Source: Nocardia bhagyanarayanae
Lineage (GTDB): Bacteria; Actinomycetota; Actinomycetes; Mycobacteriales; Mycobacteriaceae
DNA length: 64,000 bases
Reading direction: 5' to 3'
Assembly: GCF_006716565.1 (NCBI RefSeq)
Contig: NZ_VFPG01000002.1
Coordinates: 62,001-126,000 of the forward strand
The translations under genes were made by a program, and so were the position numbers. The first letter of the stretch is position 1. Each line of letters begins with the position of its first letter. The notes beneath the pieces are model-generated. The model was not told the DNA's origin, ran no database searches, and was given only the letters and a program-made list of their open reading frames with translations. Below, one piece after another: positions 16,413 to 24,250 of this stretch.

Positions 16413-16825
16413 CTACCCGGGCAGTTTCCCGTGGAGGCGCGCGTTGTCCTCGAGGCGTTTCTGTTCTCGCGCGAGGACGCGGCTCACTCCGCGCAGGGCG
16501 GTGATCTGTTCTTCCACGCGGACTCGTTTGTCGGCCGGCAGGCGAGCGCCGTCGGCGCAGTCGATGTCGCGGGCGCGTACTCCGTCGAGATCTGCCGAAT
16601 CTCGTTGAGCGAGAAGCCAAGCGACTGCATGTTGCGCAGTAGCCGCACTTCCCGGACCAAGGACTCGGGGTACTCGCGGGAGTTGTTGCTCGAGCGGTGC
16701 ACGTCGCCGAGCAGGCCTTGGCGTTCGTAGTAACGCAACGTGTGCCTGCCCACGCCGGTGCGTGTTTCCAGTTCGTAGATCCGCGAAGCCACGGGACCGC
16801 CGACGTGCGCGATCCACTGGCGCAT
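16413..16825 (-). pseudogene. MerR-family regulator with a frameshift
   Basis: The N-terminal half is a normal MerR helix-turn-helix (RIYELETRTGVGRHTLRYYE, then SREYPESLVREVRLLRNMQ and GFSLNEIRQI). Directly after EIRQI the expected continuation, VRARDIDCADGARL and the coiled-coil ITALRGVSRVLAREQKRL, is found in a different frame. Near 16590 the DNA reads ATCTCGACGG where a continuous gene needs one extra base, consistent with a single-base deletion. A sequencing error would restore a gene of about 137 residues. It is divergent from the carotenoid oxygenase. Confidence 0.75.
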
Positions 16826-17225
16826 GTTCAGACGCAACGACAACCCGGCTGTCCGTTGGTTCGTGCTACCGCTGGCTCGGCGGACGATGCGCAGACGCGC
16901 CGGCGCAGCACCGCGCAACGTCGCACGCCGAGTGGACGATGCCGCGGCGTAACAGCCGACGAGCGGTGCGAGCGACACCATCCGTTCCCGCCAACCAATC
17001 GGTGTCCGGCCACCGAGTCGCGGCTTCGAGCCGCGATCTCCGGGGTGTGGCAAAACCGCTCCCCGAGCAATTCGGCTCGATGAGGGGTCACGATCCGAAA
17101 TTTTCGCACCGCATTGTGCTGCGTGTTCTCGAACCGGCTGACGCCGGCGGCAAGAACAAGACTGTTTCTTCACGAATTGTCACCGCATCCTGGGGCGACC
17201 CATTGGGCGAACAGGAGAACAGCTC
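16826..17225. other. 400-bp intergenic stretch upstream of the carotenoid oxygenase
   Basis: No recognisable protein, RNA or strong palindrome was found. Long frames here are Arg/Ala-rich shadows. It must contain the divergent promoters of the MerR remnant and the carotenoid oxygenase. Confidence 0.5.
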
Positions 17226-18569
17226 ATGTCGACCGCGCAGAATGCCGATGCGCCCCTGCACCTTTCGGGGAACAACGCGCCGATCACCGAGGAGGTGACG
17301 GTGGAACCGGCCATGGTGATCGGAGCGATTCCCGAAGACCTGAACGGGGTGTATCTGCGTAACGGACCCAACCCGCGCACGGGTTGGTCGCCGCACTATT
17401 TCTCGGGCGACGGCATGGTCCACGCGGTGGCGTTGCGCGGCGGACGTGCTCGCTGGTACCGCAACCGGTATGTGCGCACCCCCTTGTTCGCGCATCCGGG
17501 GCAGTCCCGGCTCGCCCTGGCCTTCGACCGCGACAGCGGAAAGGTGGACTACCGCGTTACCACGGCGAACACCCACGTGGTCGCGCATGCGGGTCGGTTG
17601 CTGGCACTCGAGGAAGGCGGGTTCCCGTACGAGATCACGCCGGAGTTGGAGACGGTGGGACCCTTCACATTCGCCGACGCGCTGCACACTCCGATGACCG
17701 CGCATCCCAAGATCTGCCCGAGGACCGGGGAGTTGTTGTTCTTCGGTGTCCGACAGCGTCCACCGTTTCTGACCTATTACCGCGCCGCGGCGACCGGTGA
17801 GCTGCTCCAGACGCAGGTGGTGCCCGTGCCGCGCGCGACGATGATGCACGACTTCGCCATCACCGAAACCTACGCGATCTTCATGGACCTTCCCGTGGTG
17901 TTCGACCCGGCCTCGTCCGGGATGCCTTGGCGATGGGACGACCGGCACGGCGCCCGTTTCGGTGTCATGCGCAGAGACGGCGGGCAAGTGCGCTGGTTCG
18001 ACGTCGAACCTTGCTACGTGTGGCACACCATGAACGCGTTCGAGACGGACGGCGCCATCACGGTCACCGGCTGCCGGGTACCCACGCTGTGGCGAGGTGG
18101 TTCCGATGACGTGGGTGGCGGACTCCCGCGCTTGCATCGCTGGCGGCTCGATCCGAGCACGGGCTCCGCCACCGAGCAAGCACTCGACGACGCGGCGATC
18201 GAATACCCGCGAGTCGCCGATGCCGATGTCGGACAGTGCAACCGCTTCGGGTACGTCACCAGCTTCTCGATGGAGGCCGAACCGGACCACTCGGAAATCT
18301 ACAAATACGACTTCGCCGGAGCGGTCTCGCGCCGAGTACACCGACTGCCCGCCGGACACACCTGCGGTGAAGCGGCTTTCGTCGCACGCGCCGGCGCGGC
18401 GGACAGCGACGACGGATACCTGATGACTTTCGTCCACGACCGCTCCCGCGGCACCAGCTACCTGGCGATCCTCGACGCCGCCGACCCGGCTGCCCGACCG
18501 ATCGCGGAAGTGCACCTGCCCGTCCGGATTCCGACGGGGTTCCACGGAAACTGGCTGCCCGACCACTGA
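17226..18569 (+). CDS. Carotenoid cleavage / lignostilbene dioxygenase family protein
   Basis: 447 residues of the RPE65 family, a seven-bladed propeller with Fe2+ held by four histidines. Candidate ligands are in TAHPKICP, MMHDFAIT, YVWHTMNAF and the C-terminal FHGNWLPDH, in the expected order. The N-terminal GVYLRNGPNP and YFSGDGMVHAV motifs are typical. The enzyme cleaves double bonds of carotenoids or stilbenes using O2. ATG at 17226 follows GGAGA. Divergence from a MerR remnant suggests past regulation by it. Confidence 0.9.
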   Translation: MSTAQNADAPLHLSGNNAPITEEVTVEPAMVIGAIPEDLNGVYLRNGPNPRTGWSPHYFSGDGMVHAVALRGGRARWYRNRYVRTPLFAHPGQSRLALAFDRDSGKVDYRVTTANTHVVAHAGRLLALEEGGFPYEITPELETVGPFTFADALHTPMTAHPKICPRTGELLFFGVRQRPPFLTYYRAAATGELLQTQVVPVPRATMMHDFAITETYAIFMDLPVVFDPASSGMPWRWDDRHGARFGVMRRDGGQVRWFDVEPCYVWHTMNAFETDGAITVTGCRVPTLWRGGSDDVGGGLPRLHRWRLDPSTGSATEQALDDAAIEYPRVADADVGQCNRFGYVTSFSMEAEPDHSEIYKYDFAGAVSRRVHRLPAGHTCGEAAFVARAGAADSDDGYLMTFVHDRSRGTSYLAILDAADPAARPIAEVHLPVRIPTGFHGNWLPDH

Positions 18570-18581
18570 CGCCGACCCACC

Positions 18582-19619
18582 TCAAGACCGATGCACCCGC
18601 CCGTGCGGCTCCGCGCAATGCAGATCCGCCGCCACCGAATCCAACTCCGACACGTGGTCGACCTGCAACGTCGTGTGCTCCAACCCGAACTCCGCGAGCA
18701 ATACCCGCTCGATTTCCAGCCGCACGGCGTGGCAGTCGGCTCGATCGTCGACCAGGATGTGCGCCGACAGCGACGGCTCGCCCGAGGTGATCACCCACAC
18801 GTGCAGATCGTGCACCTCGCTGACCTGCGGAAGGGTGACGATTCGCGCGCCGATGGCGTCGGGATCGAGGTGGGCGGGCGCGGCTTCCAGGAAGATCCGC
18901 CCCGATTCGCGGACCAGCGCCCACCCGGCCTTCACCATCAGCGCGGCGACGACGAGTGCGGCGATGGCGTCGGCGCGGGGGTAGCCCGCCAGCCACACCA
19001 CCGCGCCCGCGATGGCCGTGCCGATGAACGCGTACATGTCGTTGAGGATGTGCTGGAAGGCGCCTTCGACGTTGAGGCTGGTGCGGTTGGCGCGGCTGAT
19101 GCACCACGCGGCGATGATGTTGACGACGATGCCGATCAGCGCGGTGACGAACACCAGTGGGCCTTCGACGTCCGGCGGATGGATCAGCCGGTTGACGCCC
19201 TCGTAGACGAACCACGCCGCGAGCAGCAGCAGGGTGATGCCGTTGGCCTGCGCCGAAAGGATCTCCGCGCGCTTGTAGCCGTAGGTGTACTGCCCGCGCG
19301 CCGGCCGCTTGGACAGGCGGATGGCGATCAGCGCGAGGACGATCGATGCGGCGTCGGTGAGCATGTGCGCGGCGTCGGTGATCAGTGCCAGCGACTGCGC
19401 GAGCAGACCGACCACCACCTCCGCCGCCATGAACGCGACGATCAGTGCCAGCGCGATGCTCAGCCAGCGTGGGTCGGAGTCCGCGGACACGCCGTGGTCG
19501 TGGTGGTGCCCGTTGCCGTGGTCGTGGCTGTGATCATGGGAATGCCGACGATCCCCGGCGCACTCGGGCTCTTCCGCCGCGGTGTTCGTCGGTCGCGGCG
19601 ACCCGCACTGATCTCCCAT
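18582..19619 (-). CDS. Cation diffusion facilitator, CzcD/ZitB-type zinc exporter
   Basis: 345 residues: a His-rich cytosolic N-terminus with HSHDHSHDHGNGHHHDHG, six membrane helices, and a C-terminal domain with VHDLHVWVITSG. The HxxxD zinc sites are visible in ITDAAHMLTDAAS (helix 2) and FQHILNDMYAF (helix 5). These proteins export Zn2+, Cd2+ or Co2+ in exchange for protons. A perfect palindrome 55 bases upstream of the start is a likely metal-repressor operator; no ArsR gene is adjacent. Confidence 0.9.
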   Translation of the reverse strand: MGDQCGSPRPTNTAAEEPECAGDRRHSHDHSHDHGNGHHHDHGVSADSDPRWLSIALALIVAFMAAEVVVGLLAQSLALITDAAHMLTDAASIVLALIAIRLSKRPARGQYTYGYKRAEILSAQANGITLLLLAAWFVYEGVNRLIHPPDVEGPLVFVTALIGIVVNIIAAWCISRANRTSLNVEGAFQHILNDMYAFIGTAIAGAVVWLAGYPRADAIAALVVAALMVKAGWALVRESGRIFLEAAPAHLDPDAIGARIVTLPQVSEVHDLHVWVITSGEPSLSAHILVDDRADCHAVRLEIERVLLAEFGLEHTTLQVDHVSELDSVAADLHCAEPHGRVHRS

Positions 19620-19673
19620 GGTCGAACGTTCCTTCCGTTTCGGACGGCTGCCGCCGCATAGCCTAACCTATCT

Positions 19674-19695
19674 TGCAGACATGCGCATGTCTGCA
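19674..19695 (-). promoter_or_regulatory. Perfect 22-bp palindrome, likely metal-repressor operator
   Basis: TGCAGACATGC followed at once by its reverse complement. ATGCGCAT at the centre is shared with operators of ArsR/SmtB metal sensors such as KmtR and NmtR. Located upstream of the efflux gene, overlapping its probable promoter. Confidence 0.7.
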
Positions 19696-19894
19696 TTCGT
19701 GGGTGTAGAACGGTTGCCGGGCGGGTACCCGCATCCGGGCGCGCTACTGCGCTGCGCAACTGTGATCTTCTGCGGTGCACTGTCGTTCGGACCTGCGGTT
19801 ACGATGCGGACGCACCTCGTGGGTGATCGACCGAACCATCCGCGCGGTGCGCGCCTTCCGGTCACTCGGAAGGCCCGACACAAAGGGGTATTCG

Positions 19895-20704
19895 ATGGAC
19901 AGGCCGGCGTGGGCGCCTGAGGGCGTCGATATGCAACAGGCGAGCCCGGCACGGATGTACGACGCGCTGCTGGGCGGCTCGCACAACTTCGATGTCGACC
20001 GCAAGGCTGCCGAACTGGGCAAGCAGCTCGTTCCCGACCTGCCGCGAGTCGCACTGAGCAACCGGGCCTTCCTGCGCAGGGCGGTGCGCTTCCTGGTCGA
20101 CGCGGGCGTCCGCCAGTTCCTGGACATCGGCTCGGGCATTCCCACGGCGGGCAACGTGCACGAGGTTGCGCAGCAGATCGATCCCGAGATCCGCGTCCTC
20201 TACGCCGACATCGACCCTGTCGCCGTCGCGCACTCGAAGGCGATCCTGCACGGCAACGACCGCGCCGCGGCGATCGAGGCCGATCTGCGCAAGCCCGAGG
20301 AACTGCTCGGCAAAGTCCGCGAGACCGGGTTGATCGACTTCGAGCAGCCCGTCGGTGTGCTGATGGTCGCGGTGCTGCACCTGCTCTCCGACGACGACGC
20401 GCCCGCCGAGCGGGTCGCCGCGGTGCGCGACGCCGTGCCGAGCGGTTCCTACCTGGCGATCTCGCACCTGACCTCCGAGCTGCGGCCCGAGGACGCCGCA
20501 CAGCTCGGCGCCAACGCGGCCCAGCAGAGCAAGATCGGGATTCACTTCCGACCCGCCGCGGCGATCACGGCTATGTTCGACGGATGGGACCTGGTGGAAC
20601 CGGGTGTGGTCGAGCTACCCGCTTGGCGCCCGGAATCCGAGCGCGATCATCACGAGGCGCCCGGCCGATCGCTCGGCCTCGCGGGCGTGGGTCGCAAGGG
20701 CTGA
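19895..20704 (+). CDS. SAM-dependent methyltransferase, PF04672 type
   Basis: 269 residues. The family start pattern ASPARMYDALLGGSHNFDVD, the SAM-binding FLDIGSGIPT and the VLYADIDPVAVAHSKAIL blocks are all present, as is the HLTSELRPED block. These actinobacterial methyltransferases are abundant and mostly of unknown substrate. ATG at 19895 has AAAGGGG six bases upstream. The next gene starts 13 bases downstream, so the two are probably cotranscribed. Confidence 0.85.
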   Translation: MDRPAWAPEGVDMQQASPARMYDALLGGSHNFDVDRKAAELGKQLVPDLPRVALSNRAFLRRAVRFLVDAGVRQFLDIGSGIPTAGNVHEVAQQIDPEIRVLYADIDPVAVAHSKAILHGNDRAAAIEADLRKPEELLGKVRETGLIDFEQPVGVLMVAVLHLLSDDDAPAERVAAVRDAVPSGSYLAISHLTSELRPEDAAQLGANAAQQSKIGIHFRPAAAITAMFDGWDLVEPGVVELPAWRPESERDHHEAPGRSLGLAGVGRKG

Positions 20705-20717
20705 GGCGGAAAGAGTA

Positions 20718-22001
20718 GTGGGTCTGCGCGAGCTGGCGTTGCGATGGGCGGACGCGCTCGACGGCGTCGTCGCCCCTACGCTCACGCGGACCGAGACGGA
20801 AGCGATGCTCGCCGATCTCGCCGAACTCCTCGTCGCGGCCATCCGCGGCGACGCCGACCTGCGCAACGCGCACGACGCGGCCGTGGTGCTGGTGGCCGCG
20901 AACTATCGCGACCCGCTCGTCGTCAGCCGTTCGATCGCGATGATCTGCCACGACATGGTCGAGGAGATCTGCGCCCCCGGCGACCTCGGCTACGAACGGG
21001 TGCGCGATCGCGCCGTCGCCGTGGCCGCCGAGTTCGCCGCGGGCTGCACCGGTGCGTTGCGCGCCGCCGCGCTCGTCGAACAGGAGACGACCCTCGGTGC
21101 CGCGCTGGCCGCGGCACGAGACGCCGAGGCGCGGCGGCAACTCTCGGAGGCCCGTTTCGAGGCGGTGTTCGCCGGCGCCTCGGTCGGCATCGGCACCGTC
21201 GACGTCACCGGACGCGTTCTCGCCGTGAACGCCGCCTTCGCCGAGATGCTCGGCCTGCCGCAGGAACACATGCCCGGCCGCTCGGTGGCCGATCTGCTCG
21301 GGCCAGCCAACATCGGCCACGCCTACAGCCAGTTCCGTCGCATGCTGGCCGGGGAAACCGATCGGTTCCGCTTGGAGACCCCGCACATGCGCCCGGACGG
21401 GGAACTGGCCCACATCGACCTGTCGATGTCGGCCGTTCGCGACGCCGACGGGCGGATCCAATTCCTGATCGGCGTGGCCGTCGACGTCACCGAACGCAAG
21501 CAGCTGGCCGACCGGCTGTGGCACGACGCCCACCACGACGATCTGACCGGCCTGCCCAATCGGCTGCTGTTCTTCGATCGGCTCGCGGGCGCCGTGCCGC
21601 CGATCGGCCTGTGCTACCTGGACCTGGACGGTTTCAAGGCCGTCAACGACGAGTGGGGGCATACCGTCGGTGATCGAGTGCTGCACGAAGTGGCCCAGCG
21701 CCTGCGCGCCGCCGCCGAGCCGCGCGCCGGACTCGCGGCCCGCATCGGCGGCGACGAGTTCATCGTGCTGATCGAGCGTTGTGCGGGAGAGCCGCAGCTG
21801 GCGGCGGTCGCGGACGAACTGCGCGCCGCGCTGGCGATGCCGCTGCGAGTGGCCGGGCATCCCGTGCACGTCGGCGCCAGCGTCGGCATCGTCTACGAAA
21901 TCGACCGGCCGAGCGCTGTCGACGCGCTCATGCACGCGGTGGATACCGCCATGTACCGAGACAAGGCGGGTCGCTCGTCGCGCGGGCCGCAGTCGGCCTG
22001 A
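20718..22001 (+). CDS. PAS-GGDEF diguanylate cyclase
   Basis: 427 residues: a helical N-terminal domain (1-135), a PAS domain (about 150-265; FEAVFAGASVGIGTVDVTG) and a GGDEF domain (from DDLTGLPNRLLFFDRL). The active-site loop RIGGDEFIVL is intact, so it should make cyclic di-GMP. The inhibitory RxxD site five residues before GGDEF is absent (PRAG), predicting no product feedback, unlike the cyclase at 45928. GTG start 20718 follows GGAAAGAG. Confidence 0.85.
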   Translation: MGLRELALRWADALDGVVAPTLTRTETEAMLADLAELLVAAIRGDADLRNAHDAAVVLVAANYRDPLVVSRSIAMICHDMVEEICAPGDLGYERVRDRAVAVAAEFAAGCTGALRAAALVEQETTLGAALAAARDAEARRQLSEARFEAVFAGASVGIGTVDVTGRVLAVNAAFAEMLGLPQEHMPGRSVADLLGPANIGHAYSQFRRMLAGETDRFRLETPHMRPDGELAHIDLSMSAVRDADGRIQFLIGVAVDVTERKQLADRLWHDAHHDDLTGLPNRLLFFDRLAGAVPPIGLCYLDLDGFKAVNDEWGHTVGDRVLHEVAQRLRAAAEPRAGLAARIGGDEFIVLIERCAGEPQLAAVADELRAALAMPLRVAGHPVHVGASVGIVYEIDRPSAVDALMHAVDTAMYRDKAGRSSRGPQSA

Positions 22002-22005
22002 CCGA

Positions 22006-22170
22006 TCACCGGACCGGTTCGGCCAGCGAACTGTCGCCCGCCGCGGCGATCACCGCGCCGTCCTGGCTGATCAACCAGCGCCCGCACACGCAGCGCAGAT
22101 AGCGGACGGCGCCGTGCGCGGACACGACGGTGGGGGAGGGCCAGGCGCAGGAAGGGCAAGTGGCGGACAT
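22006..22170 (-). CDS. Small zinc-ribbon protein
   Basis: 54 residues with a CPSC pair at residues 5-8 and a CVC pair about 22 residues later, likely binding one zinc. Divergent from the CGNR-type gene and overlapping nothing. The ATG has AGG-rich sequence upstream. Similar short proteins occur in Nocardia and Rhodococcus; function unknown. Confidence 0.65.
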   Translation of the reverse strand: MSATCPSCAWPSPTVVSAHGAVRYLRCVCGRWLISQDGAVIAAAGDSSLAEPVR

Positions 22171-22195
22171 GATCTCAGCCTGATGTAATGGCTTT

Positions 22196-22696
22196 GTGCA
22201 TTTCAACCCTTACGGCGGCACGGCGGCGGAGCTGGCCGCCCGCCTGGTGAACGCCGACCCGGAAATGGACCTGCTCGAGGTGCTCGACGCGGCGGGATAC
22301 AAGCCGCTGGGTTCGCTCGACGCGGCGCAGACCGCGGAATTGCGCCGCTGGATCGCGCGGCTCGCGGAGGTCTTCGACGCGCCCTCGGTGCCGCAGCTCA
22401 ACGCGCTGCTGGCCGAAACGACCAGTCGCCCTTACATTTCCACCCACGACGGTCGTCCGCCGCACCTGCACTACGCCCACGAGGACGCGCCGACCGACGA
22501 GCGGGTGAAGGCCTACACGGCGGCCGGGCTCGCGGCGCTGTTCTGCGAAGACCCCGAGCGCATCGGCCGCTGCGCGCGGCCGGGTTGCGCGATGGTCTTC
22601 GTGGACACCTCCCGCAACGGTCGGCGCCGCTTCTGTTCGACTCGCTGCTCGAACCGGGTGCACGTCGCCGACCACCGGATGCGTCGCTCGGCGTGA
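22196..22696 (+). CDS. CGNR zinc-finger / ABATE-domain protein
   Basis: 166 residues: an N-terminal ABATE-like domain (NPYGGTAAELAARLVN) and a C-terminal zinc finger with CARPGCAMVFVD and RRRFCSTRCSNRVHVADHR. The name-giving CGNR is CSNR here. Family members are thought to be transcription regulators. Starts at GTG 22196, with no obvious ribosome site, perhaps leaderless. Confidence 0.85.
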   Translation: MHFNPYGGTAAELAARLVNADPEMDLLEVLDAAGYKPLGSLDAAQTAELRRWIARLAEVFDAPSVPQLNALLAETTSRPYISTHDGRPPHLHYAHEDAPTDERVKAYTAAGLAALFCEDPERIGRCARPGCAMVFVDTSRNGRRRFCSTRCSNRVHVADHRMRRSA

Positions 22697-22712
22697 CCCC
22701 GCCGGGCCGAAC

Positions 22713-23141
22713 TCAGTTGGTGACGAGCGGTCCATGCAGCTGGAAGTGCGGGTGCTCCTCGGCGCGCGTCCAGCGTCCGTAGGTCGCCTGGCCCGTATCG
22801 TCGTCGCGCTGGATCGGGCTGACCCAGGTGCGGCGCGGAATCTGGCCGCCGCTGCGCGGGCCGTGCGTCACCAACGGGACCTGCCTGGCCACCAGGTAGT
22901 AGTCCTCGTCGGAGCCCGTCTCGGGCAGGTATTCGCACAGTTGCTCGGCCGCGTCGCCGAGATCTGCGCCCGCCACCACGCCGTGGCGCGGACTCGGGCC
23001 GTCGGCCTCGACGACGACCGCCGAGACCGCCCACATGCGGTTGCCCGGCAAACGCCCGCCGGGTCCGTCGGGGTCGGTAATGGTGCGATGACGCGGTTCG
23101 GTGGTGTCTGCCGCCTCGGCCGCGTACGCGTTCTCGATCAT
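22713..23141 (-). CDS. Hypothetical protein
   Basis: 142 residues, acidic, no membrane segment and no family recognised. Blocks include NRMWAVSAVVVEADG and a C-terminal RRTWVSPIQRDDDTGQATYG. The ATG is preceded by GGAGG. A 19-codon reading frame with its own ribosome site ends in an ATGA overlap with this start, suggesting coupled translation. Confidence 0.7.
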   Translation of the reverse strand: MIENAYAAEAADTTEPRHRTITDPDGPGGRLPGNRMWAVSAVVVEADGPSPRHGVVAGADLGDAAEQLCEYLPETGSDEDYYLVARQVPLVTHGPRSGGQIPRRTWVSPIQRDDDTGQATYGRWTRAEEHPHFQLHGPLVTN

Positions 23142-23197
23142 CCTGCACCTCCGGTGGGGACGCGGGTCGGCCGGACCGGTGAGCTGTGATCGATCAT
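23138..23197 (-). CDS. Possible 19-residue leader peptide
   Basis: ATG at 23197 follows GGGAGG with four-base spacing, and the stop overlaps the start of the next gene as ATGA. The peptide is MIDHSSPVRPTRVPTGGAG. It may couple or tune translation of the 142-residue gene. No attenuator hairpin was seen, and it could be incidental. Confidence 0.4.
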   Translation of the reverse strand: MIDHSSPVRPTRVPTGGAG

Positions 23198-23494
23198 CTT
23201 GCCTCCCAACGTAATCAGAAGAGAACAGCCGGTCATAGGTCGGGACAACTTGTGTCCGAGGTCAATTCGGCAATTACGAGGAGAACTGACCTGCAAAACA
23301 GTGTATAGCCCCGACGCGGCCGCTGTGACCGAACCGTCCGGTCGACGTGGTGAATCACGTTCCCCAGCATCATGATTCAACCGTCGCGGCGCTGCGGAGC
23401 GTTACCTCCAGGCGTGAAGTGCCCGCACTCGCAAATCACAGGCAATCGCTGCCACTGATCGAATGTGTTCGATTGGCTGCGCGATCGTGCGCGA
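23198..23494. other. Intergenic stretch without recognised features
   Basis: About 300 bp between the hypothetical gene and the TetR stop. A promoter for the leader/hypothetical pair should lie at its left end. No RNA gene or strong hairpin was found. Confidence 0.5.
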
Positions 23495-24151
23495 TCAGGC
23501 GGTGCCGTTGAGCCGTCCGGCCACCTCGGGCAGCCGATCGATCATCGCGATGGTGAAATCGGCGAGCAGATCGATCAGGCCGTCGCGGTCGACGTCGAGT
23601 CCGCCGTCCAGCCAGACGAGCACGAGTTCGGCGGCGCCGCCGGTGATGAGCTGGGAAGTCGCGGCGACCGCGGTTTCCTGACCCTCGGGGAGATCCAGGA
23701 CGATGCGGGTCTGCTCGATGATGGTGGCGGCGACCGTGCGCATGCCCGCGAACCGGGTGCGCATCAGCGCCTCGTTGCCGTAGGCCTGCGCGAAGACGAT
23801 CTTCGCTCGGCGCGGGTCGTCGGTGAGTTCGGTGATGAGTGCCGCCACACCGGCCCGGATGCGCTCCGCGGGCGAGCCTTCGGTCTCGGCGATGGCCGTG
23901 CGGGCTCGATCGAGCGCGGAACGCTGCACCTCGAGCAGAAGCTCGGCGGCCAGCGCGTCGAGATCGGGAAACGCCTCGTAGAAGAATCTTGGACCGACCT
24001 TGGCCTGTTCGCAGACCCCGCGCACGGTGAGCGCCGCGAGGCCCTGCGTGCCGACGATGGCCAGCGCGGCGTCGAGCAGCCGCCTGCGCCGATCCTCGCG
24101 ACGCTCGGCGCTGGACACCCCGCGGTACGTGCCGGTGAATGCGCGAGTCAC
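23495..24151 (-). CDS. TetR-family regulator beside CYP136-like P450
   Basis: 218 residues. The helix-turn-helix reads LTVRGVCEQAKVGPRFFYEA; the ligand domain is Ala/Leu-rich helices. GTG at 24151 was chosen; the ribosome site is weak. It is divergent from a P450 gene across an 18-bp perfect palindrome, the same layout as the TetR gene beside cyp136 in mycobacteria. It probably represses itself and the P450/ferredoxin pair until a ligand binds. Confidence 0.85.
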   Translation of the reverse strand: MTRAFTGTYRGVSSAERREDRRRRLLDAALAIVGTQGLAALTVRGVCEQAKVGPRFFYEAFPDLDALAAELLLEVQRSALDRARTAIAETEGSPAERIRAGVAALITELTDDPRRAKIVFAQAYGNEALMRTRFAGMRTVAATIIEQTRIVLDLPEGQETAVAATSQLITGGAAELVLVWLDGGLDVDRDGLIDLLADFTIAMIDRLPEVAGRLNGTA

Positions 24152-24193
24152 GCGGCCAGCTTGGCACAGCACAAGTTGGGAAACAAACGTGTA

Positions 24194-24211
24194 CGGAAAC
24201 GTACGTTTCCG
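24194..24211. promoter_or_regulatory. 18-bp perfect palindrome, TetR operator
   Basis: CGGAAACGT followed by its reverse complement, between the divergent TetR and P450 genes. A degenerate copy of the half-site (AAACAAACGTGTACG) lies just to the left. Confidence 0.75.
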
Positions 24212-24250
24212 ATATCGTCGACTCATCGCAGCGTCGCGAAGGGATGGGCC

